Assembly: GCF_016801865.2 (NCBI RefSeq)
Contig: NC_068937.1
Location: 138,325,874-138,389,873 of the forward strand
Reading direction: 5' to 3'
Length of the DNA stretch: 64,000 nucleotides
Origin: Culex pipiens pallens
Taxonomy: Eukaryota > Arthropoda > Insecta > Diptera > Culicidae
Shown: positions 1 to 9,481 of the stretch, piece after piece
Layout of the letters: every line of letters begins with the position of its first letter
How positions within the stretch are numbered: position 1 is the first letter of the stretch
Program-made: the position numbers and the translations under genes
Notes under the pieces: generated by a model
What the model was told of the DNA's origin: nothing
The model's database searches: none
Seen by the model: the letters and a program-made list of their open reading frames with translations, nothing else

Positions 1-517
1 TCATCTGCACCAGTTTGGAAAATTGGCGCGACTTCTGCCTCGGAGTCGCTATCTGCCAAGGCGATATCATCAATGATGCCGTAAAGTGGAGCTCCTTCTG
101 TTCGTCTTGGATCTGAACCTCAACCTCACACTGGAACTGAGATGCTGTTCTCAGGTGAGCTATTTAACTAACTTTGTTCTAAAAGCTCTATCTGTAGTGC
201 ATATCCAGTATTATGCAAACCATTACGTGACACTGTAGGTACTTGAATATTACGTCCCTAGTTGAAAAAGAATCTGCAAAATGCTGTGCCATACCTACAT
301 ATAATGTTATCGTTTTCATTAGCACCACAGTCAAAAAAGGCGGGGAGTCCTCGGGAATTTTCGGAACCATGTGTAATATCACACTGGTTTTGAAATTCAC
401 GGTTTGCCATTCTGAGGATAAAAATTTACATTTTAACAGAACTGTCCTGAATTCAGATTATAAAGAATCGGACTTTGTTGTGTGTAACCAGCAACTTAAA
501 TTTCACAAAATATCGTT
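1..517. other. Left edge, no assignable gene
   Basis: The first 150 bases are less AT-rich than what follows. They stay open in two minus-strand frames; one reads like an acidic protein piece (SDPRRTEGAPLYGIIDDIA...). The stretch is too short and too cut by the window edge to call. From about 160 to 517 I see AT-rich sequence that would be the 3' flank of gene A, with no finger motif and no clear repeat. Confidence 0.2.
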
Positions 518-1612
518 TCACAACTCCTTTTTTCCTGCAAATTTGATAATATTTGCCTCGTCCTCTCCGCAAACTGTTTTTCCAGATACCTTCGTCGTTT
601 CTTGAAGGTGCTTTTTGTAGTGCGTTAGCCGATGGAGCCTCAAACTGCTCGGGCAGTAAAAGCACTTTGAGCACAAATCACACAAACTGGGTCGGGTTCC
701 GCTGTGAGTTCGCCTGTGAATTTCTAGATTAATGCTCTGCGTAAAAGTTTTCCCGCATTCGTCACAAGCGAAAATTTCCACTTTGTTTTGGTGTTCCTTT
801 AATGAAATTAAATAATCTTGTTTAGTGTTGATTGGAAGTGAGATACTTTATCTCACCTTCAAATGTCGTTGCAAATTGGTCTGCTGTCTAAATATGCGAT
901 TACATTGGTCGCACTTGAGAACATTTGATTGTTGGTGACGCAGCTCATGAATTACCAAGGATGAGACATTCGTAAACCATTCCGAACAAAAACTGCACTT
1001 CGTTTCTGGCATTCCTGGTCCGTGAAGCTGCCTGACGTGATCCAACAAGTTAGAGTAGTCAGTGAATAATAATTGACAAAAGCGACACGTGCTCTCTGCT
1101 ATATCTTCCGGGATATCGCAAATATGTTTGTGTTGTATCAGCAGGCTCTCCTTCCGATAGGTCATCCCACAGTGGCACGCAAACCGTTTTTCTGAGCGTG
1201 CTAGCCTTATTTCGATTGGAACTTGTTTTCCATTAGATTTTCTCTTAAGAGATCTCCGTTTCGTAGACATTCGATCTGAATCTAAATCTCCTGAATCTCC
1301 CTCATCTCTTTCAAGGCAGGCAGAATAGTTGGATTCTTCCTCGCTTTCATCTAATGCTTCAGCTTTTATTTTCGTTTCCTCCTTCCGAATGACATCCGTT
1401 TCTGGTTCTTCATCGTCACTCGGTGGTTCCTGCTTTATTTCGTCCACATCTTCCGAGGCCATCAGGCCAGGCCCATTTTCACCATCGGTGCCTGGTTCAG
1501 ATTTTACGATATAAATCTGTTCGATTCCGTTCGTGTCAGGGAGAACTTGCCTAAAAATATAATTAGTTAAAATATTTCTGAAAGGCACATTGTCAACATA
1601 CCGGCACATCAT
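518..1612 (-). CDS. Gene A: six-finger C2H2 zinc-finger protein (shortened family member)
   Basis: Predicted nuclear DNA-binding protein of 327 residues. It reads leftwards in three coding exons: 1612-1602 (11 nt, MMCR with a split Arg codon), 1550-857 and 796-518. The introns (51 and 60 nt) have GT and AG ends; the second acceptor is the AG before GAACACC, which keeps frame with the next finger. Residues 4-23 carry the family motif RQVLPDTNGIEQIYIVKSEP. An acidic region with sumoylation-type sites follows (K20 VKSE, K43 IKQE, K66 IKAE), then a basic patch near residues 100-113. Six fingers start at about residue 127; the first has an unusual C-x-C pair (FACHCG). They match fingers 10-15 of genes B-E, so fingers 1-9 are missing, and so are the introns that separate these fingers elsewhere. 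The gene lies head to head with gene B, 242 bp apart. Target DNA is unknown. Confidence 0.85.
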
Positions 1613-1854
1613 TTTAATTATTCATGGAAAAACTTCGAAAATGCAATTGCTTGAAAATCGTGCCTGGCTATCCAAGACCAAAACAAACGAAGCAAAATGT
1701 CATATTCAGCTGTCGGGAAAAGAGATGTGTGCAGCTATCCCGTTAGTTAATCTCGTATTGTGTCAAATCTAGACAGTAAAATTGGTGAAAGCAAAACACT
1801 TCGTTTATGATAGTTAAGTTTATTTCTTGCTCGTATTGAAAATCTTTAACCAAA
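1613..1854. promoter_or_regulatory. Shared divergent promoter of genes A and B
   Basis: This is the 242 bp between the ATGs of A (1612) and B (1855). It contains a CAGCTG E-box at 1707-1712. It also has a block ending in CAGTAAAATTGGTGAAAGC and AAAACACTTCGTT (about 1774-1806) that recurs upstream of C and D, and in weaker form upstream of E. Conservation between paralogues suggests a core regulatory region; activity in both directions is inferred from the head-to-head layout. Confidence 0.5.
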
Positions 1855-4202
1855 ATGATGTGTCGGTGAGTAAACCGTGATTTCATTACCAATGTCACAA
1901 ATAGATTGCTGACGTTGCATTCATTCAGGCAAATTCTTCCGGACGTGACGGACGGTGGTATCGAACAGATTTACATTGTCAAAACGGAACCCGGCCTAGA
2001 AGATGATGGTGGGCTCGCTAACATGGTCCCGGAAATGGTTGACGAAATCAAAACGGAACCGAAGTTCGAGAATGATGAGGAAGAATATACAAACCCAGAG
2101 GATGAACAACCAAATGAGGAGGTTGGATTTGAAACGGTTGATGTGATTGTAAAAGAGGAACCAAAAGTGGGTTCCGATTGCGATTCGAAGTTGAAGTCTG
2201 AGACATCCGCAAAGGATCGATCTGATAGCAAAAAGGAAAAGACTAAACCCAAAACTGGGAAACAGGAATCGAAAAAAGAGAAAAAGCTAAGTAGTTCCAC
2301 TAAGGAGAAGGTTGATAATGCTCAAGTTAATGAGAATCTTGATTGCTCAGTATGTGGCAAAAAAACTAACAATAAGTACAATCTGCAAAAACACATGCAA
2401 ACACACGACACGCAGAGAATGGCAGAAAAAGAAAAGGAACTAACTTGTCAAATTTGTGGCAAGGTCTCTTTTTCTAAAAAAAATCTAAAAATACATCTTG
2501 CAGGGCATGAGAGAAAGGCACAAAAACTAGAACAACTAGAAAAAAAGAAAAAATCGAAATTGGAGAAGGAGAAGCTTAAACGGTTCGTTTGTCACTATTG
2601 TCCCAGCAAGTTTACCACTAACTATAACCTTCAGCGCCACGAGGATCTTCACGACATTCCGCTAGACCAACAGATCCACAAGAGAAAAGAGTTCTTTTGT
2701 TATGTTTGTGATCAGGATTTGGGGTCGAAAGAAGGCATTCAGGAACATTTGTACACCCACGCTGACCAGCTGCCGTTTACGTGCGAGGAGTGCGATAAAC
2801 CAATATCTATCAAATCGGTGCGTGATTTAAATCAGCACTTGGAAATGCACAAAGACACTACGAACGGAAGTGTTAAGTGTGCCTGGTGTCCGCTGCGTTT
2901 CCATTCACTTAAAAACTGCAAATTTCACGAAAAAACGCACGTCAACGAAGGAAGCAGTGCTTTGGAGGCGCTCGAACGCAGAGCAAGCATTTTGAGCAAG
3001 AAAAAGAACGTTAAAGTCATCGTCGTTGAAGGTGCTTTGCGCTATGCATGCGATCTGTGTGATAAATCGTACACGTTGCTTGATTCGTTACGAGATCACA
3101 TGAAGACGCACACTGATTGTGGTAAACCGAAAAAACTGCACGTTTGCACGATCTGTAACAAGTTGTTTACATCTGCCGATGGGCTTCATTCACACAGACT
3201 GGTTCATTCAGATTTATTGCCATATAAATGTGAATACTGCGATAGAGGCTTTAAAGAGACCGTTCGTTTAATTTCACATCGGTAATTTGGTTTTCGTTGA
3301 GGTGTAAAGCAATAACTACATGAAGTTACTCACATTTTAGTCGCACTCACACGGGAGAGAGACCGTTCGTTTGTGGTTGTGGTCGAGCATTCGCGAAAAA
3401 ATATACAATGATGTCTCACAAAAAGATATGTTTATCGCCGGAACTGCTGACAAGTTGCTCCTGTCGAATTTGTGGAGATAAATCCTTTCCAAGCTATGCG
3501 GATTTAATAAAACACGTAACTGGGGTAAGCTGACAAGTTTTTGGGCTTTTAAAAACCATACTAACGTTTTTTTAAATTCCGGCAGGTACACACAGAGCCC
3601 ATTCCGAGAACGAAATGTCAGTTTTGTCCCGCGTTAAGCCAAAATGCGCTTCTTCTGGTACGTCACGAGCATCGTCATCAGATGCCGAACGTGATTAAAT
3701 GTGATCAGTGTAATCGCATTTTCAAAAACAAAGCACTGTTGGAAGAGCATGAAGTTGTAAGCACAGAGTGAAATATTTTTTTTGAGCTTATAATTAACTC
3801 CTAAATTTATACTCTTTCAAGATACACATCAACACGCCACAATCATTTATTTGTGATATTTGCGGAATGACTTTCAGTCGGTATGTTGGTGACGGGTTAA
3901 TACTGTTGATCGATTGTATATGTTCTGATTGTTGTATTTGCAGACTCAAACGTCTAAAGAAGCACAAGAAAAACCACACAACAGTACGACGAAAACCTGC
4001 CAAGCTGCATTGTTGTGAGCTGTGCCCAAAAAAATTCGCATGGTTGGGGAACTTTCGCAGTCACCAAAAGTTGCACTACAACTCGAAAAGTAGACATTTT
4101 ATCCCGTCACTGGTAGAGGGACCAGCACCAGAACCGGTCGTGGATGAAAATGAGGATATTGATTTTGGTATGTTAGTAAAAACAGAAATGAAGTTAATAT
4201 AA
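1855..4202 (+). CDS. Gene B: 15-finger C2H2 zinc-finger protein
   Basis: Predicted nuclear DNA-binding regulator of 678 residues. Coding exons: 1855-1865 (MMCR), 1929-3281, 3341-3524, 3586-3756, 3822-3880 and 3944-4202, all with GT-AG introns of 59-65 nt and consistent phase. The start is set by CAAAATGATG and by splicing to the conserved Q-I-L-P motif; the long open frame that seems to start in the intron has no ATG. The acidic N-terminus has psi-K-x-E sites at K22 (VKTE), K45 (IKTE), K79 (VKEE) and K93 (LKSE), and the C-terminus ends with another (VKTE). Fifteen C2H2 fingers run from about residue 143. Finger 10 is a C-x-C...H...C variant after a TGERPF linker, and fingers 11 and 13 span introns. 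No ZAD domain is seen. It shares long, nearly identical blocks with gene C. Function beyond DNA binding is unknown. Confidence 0.88.
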
Positions 4203-4207
4203 ATAAA
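4202..4207 (+). promoter_or_regulatory. Poly(A) signal of gene B
   Basis: AATAAA overlaps the last base of the stop codon of gene B. The same stop-plus-AATAAA arrangement follows genes C, D and E, which supports the called 3' ends. Confidence 0.55.
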
Positions 4208-4289
4208 ACCTCAAATTTGTCAACTTAGTATGATTTTTGCTGATTGGTTTATTAAAAAAGAAATAAATAAATCTAAATATTTCCTTCTT

Positions 4290-4395
4290 TCAAATGGCAT
4301 CCGGTTCTGGCTCTCCTTTTTTTCGTTTTTTGTTTTTACGATTAAAATCTGTCAACTCCGTTCCTGTCAGGTAGAACATGTCTGTAAAGTATTCA
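4290..4395 (-). pseudogene. Relic 1: decayed N-terminal exon of a minus-strand family member
   Basis: Read on the minus strand, this stretch still has the acceptor-like ACAG. It then reads as V-L-P-D followed by degraded codons that align with the VLPDTNGIEQIYIVK region of gene A; on the plus strand TTTTTACGAT, CTCCGTTC and TGTCAGGTAGAAC match gene A's exon 2 start. It has in-frame stops and no fingers downstream. Its place, left of gene C's promoter module, is where a head-to-head partner of C would lie. Confidence 0.55.
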
Positions 4396-4476
4396 CATAT
4401 TTAGTTGAAAAGTTTTTAAGAATCTTGAAGATCTTTCACATTTTTTCGATTTTATATTTGAATCTTGCTACAGTTG

Positions 4477-4776
4477 CCCGCATAGAAAAAAACCGTTTGA
4501 AAATCATTTGTTAAATATTCAATCAACCTTTTACCAAATTGTATAGCAACTATTTGGTAAATATTTTTTTTAATTCCTCACTGTCTCTCAAATAGTGAAC
4601 TATTCCCCATATATGTTGTTAGCAATCCCGCATAGAAAAAAACCGTTTGAAAATCATTTGTTAAATATTCAATCAACCTTTTACCAAATTGTATAGCAAC
4701 TATTTGGTAAATATTTTTTTTAATTCCTCACTGTCTCTCAAATAGTGAACTATTCCCCATATATGTTGTTAGCAAT
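4477..4776. repeat. Two perfect 150-bp tandem copies
   Basis: 4477-4626 and 4627-4776 appear identical. Each starts CCCGCATAGAAAA and ends GTTGTTAGCAAT. They contain inverted motifs such as ACTATTTGG and CCAAAT, and lie at the left end of the 9.7-kb insertion. Confidence 0.9.
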
Positions 4777-5929
4777 ATTCACTATTTGATTTTTTCTTCT
4801 AGCGACACTTTGTCAAATTCTTTTTGAAAGTTCATTTTTGCGTATATATTTTAGGGATTTCACCATTTCTCAAACGGTATTTTTATGGTTTTAAATAGTT
4901 ATTTGAGTGATTTTCCATGGCGCGTTACATTTTGAGAAATAGTTGTAACAATTCGAATTAACATCAATTTTTTAAGGGTTTTCGGGATTTTGAGCAAAAA
5001 AACAGTGCAGTTTTACTTTGTCCAAATGTTTTAATTTATTTTGTCATTTTAGTAGTACAATGATCGAAAAATCCTAAGCTAAAAAAGGGGGTTCCTTTTA
5101 ACTGGTGTTTAACTTAGGGAGGAAGAGGTATTGCGTGTGTCTAAAGGTTTGACTTGTCAAAAAAAAGACATTTCTAATTCTAAGTTAAACAAATCTGAAG
5201 GAAACTTTCGCTACAGCAGGATGTTGATCAAAGTCGTACGCCCCATCCAGCACAACTGTAGCATTTTCGATGCCAGCTCCATCTTCGCCATCCTGTGGAC
5301 GTCGTCAATTAGGTACTCTGCTTGACTTGAAATCGCTTGCGATAGGAAACGGCGCAGCTATATCACGCCGGTTATTCGTAGTTTGGAAGCTTCGAGTTTA
5401 GATAAAAGTGGCACCGCTGGTTGATGAGAGCGTGTCGCACCCTGATGACCTGTCGCACTTGACGAAATTCATTTTAAGATCAAAGCATGCTTCAGGTACA
5501 AACCTAGAAAAATAAAACAAAATAAACCACACATGTATTTATTTACAATATAATATTCAAGTCCCATGGTGATATTCCACTCTACGTTGAATACAAAATC
5601 TGCAAATAAATCGAGTTGCACATTTGAAATGAGAGAATTTAGAGAAAGTGCAAATCAAACAGAGTACTTCTGATTTATTCGAATTATGTTTGATGGGCAA
5701 ACAACGAGATTCACATAAAAAAAAGCAAATGGGAATAAGAAATGAAACTTCTCGACATACATACCAGTACATTCTTTGTGATGTTTCCATTTAGGCCGAA
5801 AACTCTCGGGCTGCATTGGTTCTATTGCCAGCTCCGTCAACAGAATATCAACTGCTGCTTGGCCGCTCGAAAAGACTTTTTTACTCAAGAGGAGGACGAA
5901 GAGGAGGAGGGAAGATAAGCTAAATATAC

Positions 5930-6101
5930 CTATCTAAATGGCCGCGACGAACTTTGCCCACGACCATCCTCGACAAGAATGCACAAGAACAGGTCCACAC
6001 AATTCGGGATTCACCGAGAGAATCTGTCGCTAAAAACGCGTCCTTGTTGGTGGCAGCCGGGGTCGGAATCACAAATCTGAAAAGGTACTTTTCGTCGAAA
6101 T
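5930..6101 (-). pseudogene. Unrecognised exon-like stretch (copy at 10638-10809)
   Basis: On the minus strand, an acceptor (TTGTTTCAG) is followed by about 57 open codons, including FVIPTPAATNKDAFLATDS, and a GTATAT donor. It looks like a real or recently real exon, but I do not recognise the protein. The next exon-like piece downstream (about 5880-5763, VFSSGQAAVDILLTELAIEP, with a GTATGT donor) does not join in phase. It is therefore treated as part of a captured, broken gene. Confidence 0.3.
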
Positions 6102-6934
6102 CTGAAACAACATGATTGTTTGCATTAAAATTTAATAAAAATTTGCGTGGTTATCCGGTTGATTTGTTCTGGTTGGTTCTTGGAAGTAAACAAACCTGGT
6201 GGATTTTCACGTAGCACTCTAGAAGCAAACACTTCTGTAAACAAACGATCCGGAAAACCACTCAATTGTCACCTTTGTATTGTTTTTCCTCCTCGGCGAC
6301 TTCGATCCCGCTGGACGGAAGGATGGAACTTTTTTTTTCTAGCTGCTCACGGATGTAAACAAACGCAGCCAATACTTGCTGTGAGGATGGAAGGCAGTTC
6401 TTTTACACTCACTTTTGAAAACAAAACACGAACGCGAAAATAGTGAAGATGCTTATAAACAACCGCGAACCGTGACGACCACGACGAAACGCACCAAAAC
6501 AAGAGGAGTTTTGACTTGTCAACTTTCAGCGCAGACCTCTTTTGACTGTCGCTGCGCGCGACGGGCGAAAACAGAAATATAAACACAAGAGAGAGAGAGC
6601 GCGCGCTTTGTGGAATAGCCTTTCACCACATACAAGTTTTTGGTGTAAAATACAAAGCAAAATTCTAAGTTCCGCATTTTTAATTCAGTACCATTTTTAA
6701 AAGTTACTTAGATATAACAAAATCACATCGTTTCAATGTTCTGGCCGGTTACGTTGCCACCAAACAGCAAGAACAAATTGCGACAAATTTCAAACCGTGA
6801 GTTTATCAAAAACGGGACATCATAAAAAATCGACTCACTCTCTCTTTGGGCAGGTCCAGCTTGACGTGACCCCGCGTAAATGCTGCACCATGTCCTGCCG
6901 CGTCAGCGCGTCTTACAGTTCCATCGCTCGGCAC

Positions 6935-7200
6935 CAACGTTGCCAGATTATTTTGAGGGAAATCTGTATTTTCTTAAAAATAAATCTGTATTTTATCTGT
7001 ATCTTGTCGAATTCGAAGCCATAGAAGAAATTTTGAAATTTTTAACAACAGATTTAAGCTTTTTATTCATATTAAAGCATAAATTAATAACTAAATTGTT
7101 GAAACTTTCAAATATAACCGTTTTAAAAAATCTGTATATACAGATTTTTGGGATCGAAAAATCTGTAAAATACAGATTTATCTGTATATCTGGCATGGCT
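6935..7200. mobile_element. Small TIR element inside the duplicated unit (copy at 11643-11908)
   Basis: The inner ends TGCCAGAT at 6941 and ATCTGGCA at 7195 are inverted. The body is AT-rich and full of ATCTGTAT and ATACAGAT motifs. GCTCGGCAC occurs on both sides (6926-6934 and 7201-7209), consistent with a 9-bp target duplication. It interrupts the flank of the condensin fragment, so it entered before the 4.7-kb duplication. Confidence 0.5.
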
Positions 7201-7209
7201 GCTCGGCAC

Positions 7210-8353
7210 TGGAACTGCTCATTCTGCTGCATTCCACTTTCGGTTCCCTTGATCCCAAAAAGGTAAGCCGAGGTGAAGAAATCAATCGCTTCATACACAT
7301 CCGTTTGAGACTTGGACATCACCATGTCCTGCAGCATAGACGATTTCCGCGAAACGGATCGAATCCTTCAGGAAGTTGACCTCGTTTTCCTTTTCTGGAA
7401 CTCCTCGTTCAGGTTCGGGCCGTGCTGGGTCTTGACGTAATACGCTTTCGAGAACATCATGTAGTACACCCACTGCTGTTGGGTTTTCTTGAGCGCCGGG
7501 TCCTGCTCGAACATCTTGTTGCGAATTTCCTGCAGCTGACCGTCTTCCGTCCCGTTCTTCATTGCGAAGTTTCGCCAGGGAGAGCTTAGCGGAGAACGGA
7601 TTATGCTCGAGGATCAACGCGATCGAGTTCTTGCGCACCAGCAGTGACTTGTCCTCGAGCCGTTCGACAGAACCTTTCAGCACCTGGTGCTGCCAGCTGC
7701 TAAGTGGAACCGCGTTCTGGCCCTGAATGTAGTGCCTAATCTGAAGCACCTTCGAGCGGATATGGGCCGAAACGTCCATCGTGTGGTTGAACAAATCATG
7801 CAGGAAGTCATCGCGTGTTTCCTTCAGCTCATCGGCCAGTTCCTCCTAGGTCAGCTCGGTCACGATGGCTTCGCCCATGATATGCAGGACACAGTTGCGC
7901 ATCACGTAAGATTCCAGGTTCCTCAGTTCGTCGCTCATCGTGGACAAATGTGGAATGATAAGCTTCGGAGCGAGCATTCCCAGCTCCAGCAACTGGCTCA
8001 TGTGCTTTGCAGTTTGGCTGTAGGTCGTGTCCACGTTGACCCGCTCGATCAATTCCTTGTTCAACACCAGGTAGATCGAAGCGATGCAAAATCTTCGTAC
8101 AGCAGCATCACGCCGTCAGCGATCAGCACAATGGACGCTTCGCAGTGCTCCAGGATTCGCACTTGATTACGCTGAAAACGAAAGATTGTGATCATCTCAA
8201 AATAATTAAACGAAACATGTTCCAACTTACGGCCGTTGAAACAGATTGTACAGCACCTCAGCCTGCTCGTTGTCCTTCAGCGCCGGCACCCATTCCGCCT
8301 GCGGCACCCCCTTTTGCCATCGCTGTCCTGCCGACAGTCCAATTCCGGTCTAC
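7210..8353 (-). pseudogene. Broken condensin subunit 1 (Cap-D2-like) fragment, copy 1
   Basis: Minus-strand pieces read as a HEAT-repeat condensin non-SMC subunit: LNKELIERVNVDTTYSQTA, SDELRNLESYVMRNCVLHIM, EELADELKETRDDFLHDLF, SSWQHQVLKGSVERLEDKSL, LEHNPFSAKLSLAKLR and SKSQTDVYEAIDFFTSAYLF. Intact Cap-D2 acts in mitotic chromosome condensation. An intron is kept (GTAAGT donor at 8230-8225, TTTTCAG acceptor near 8174), so this is a genomic and not a processed copy. It is non-functional: an in-frame TAG lies at 7848-7846, and frame shifts are needed near 8080, 7570 and 7380 and at the intron junction. Only a middle part of the protein is present. The family call rests on remembered similarity to Cap-D2 and is likely, not proven. 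Confidence 0.65.
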
Positions 8354-8401
8354 GCGAGACACTCCGACCAAAATACGGACAATCTTGCCAAGTCAACCTT
8401 G

Positions 8402-9481
8402 ACCCTAAGTGGGGGGAGAGAAAATTTTCGCACAAAACAATCACAAAAATGTGCACTTTGGCAAGTACCCAAAAGGGATCTTCACTCGTCGCAAATTCCG
8501 CGCGGATCCACGGTCGGAACGGAACGCAAAGGTCCCACCGGAACAAGGATACGGAGCGCACAAGGTTTTTTTCCTCCTCCACGAACTGTGCTGAATGTTT
8601 GGTTGTTCGCGAACTTTGTGTTTTGACAGACGTTCAAAAGGGGGTTTGGCCATTTATGTCGATCATGTCGATTGATTAATTAAGTCGATCTATATTATGC
8701 AATGTTGGATACAAGTGGAATGCATTAAAACTTGGATGCAACCAACGACATTGAAACGCATGAAACTTTTTTTTGAAAATGCAGTGCAAATAGTTGGGAA
8801 TCGGTTTAGTTAGAAATATTGCAAACTTTGCAGAGTTTTTTTTAAAAGGACGAATAAACTATTGTCTTTCATATGTTTATAGGACCTAATAAAAAAACTC
8901 TAGAATTTCAAACTAGGGTGTGTGTCTTATATAGTTTTTTTTTTGCACTTTGTGCAATAATTAAACTAAAAGGCCATCTAATTGAATGTTGATGTCACCA
9001 ACAAATTTTTGCCCGAGTTGGATGCTATGAAACTATGTGTTACAACTAAAATTATGTTTATACTTCATGTAGATTAAATAAAAAACATAAATATTTCTTA
9101 TTTTGTAGAAACAATATATTAATTTCTAATTTTGTAAAAACAGCTTCTTTAAAAGAATTTTGATTAAAATTTAAAAAAATATATATAAATAGAGTTTATC
9201 TGAAAAGGTCCTACGTACACAAACAACGTGTTACACTAAAATTTTACATGTTTGCATTTTACCCTAAAAACATAAGATCTGTCAAATAATTAATTCATAA
9301 TCAGGAATATGATCAAAGTCTTGCAGCATTTAAAATTTAAATTAACAATTTCCCAAATACTGACTATTTGTGAAAACATAACTCCATATTTTTGAACCAA
9401 CAATTTGACAAATCGTCAACATTTCCCAAAAAGTAATTTAATGTTTCTTTATGGTCACTAAATCATCCTCGTTCATCCGGG
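8402..9481. other. Non-coding right part of the 4.7-kb unit (also 13110-14192)
   Basis: AT-rich sequence without a believable gene. It contains the 70-bp palindromic element (8832-8901) and, near its right end, repeated CAAAT, ACTATTTG and CAATTTGACAAAT motifs like those at the left end of the insertion. Confidence 0.4.
8832..8901. repeat. 70-bp palindromic mini-element (copies at 13540-13612 and 45686-45758)
   Basis: The ends AGAGTTTTTTT and AAAAAAACTCT are inverted, and the core ACTATTGTCTTTCATATG is shared by all three copies. The third copy, 32 kb away and outside the duplication, shows a dispersed family. No target duplication is clear. Confidence 0.55.

Larger units (their letters stand above)
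4775..9481. repeat. Copy 1 of a 4.7-kb tandem duplication
   Basis: This unit of 4707 bp begins ATATTCACTATTTG and ends TTCATCCGGG, and is followed directly by copy 2 (9482-14192). The offset is 4707 at the left and 4708 over most of the unit because of a one-base indel near 5535. The few differences I noticed are one substitution in the condensin fragment (near 7770), poly-T length near 8837 and two near 9350-9395. There is no spacer and no obvious microhomology at the junction. Confidence 0.95.

Noticed and set aside
1855..2300. ZAD domain at the N-terminus of the finger proteins
   Set aside because: ZAD needs two widely spaced CxxC-type pairs before the fingers; the N-terminus here has almost no Cys and is acidic and disordered-looking.
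1906..3285. Long frame starting inside the first intron of gene B (likewise 14511, 17586, 21399)
   Set aside because: These frames have no ATG at the apparent start and read intron sequence; the micro-exon splice explains the true start, and the TAA at the end lies just past the splice donor.
4230..4514. Plus-strand 94-codon frame after gene B
   Set aside because: It overlaps the minus-strand relic and AT-rich DNA; no support as a gene.
8236..8679. Plus-strand frames at 8236-8679 and 12944-13387
   Set aside because: They overlap the condensin fragment on the other strand and have no recognisable protein features.
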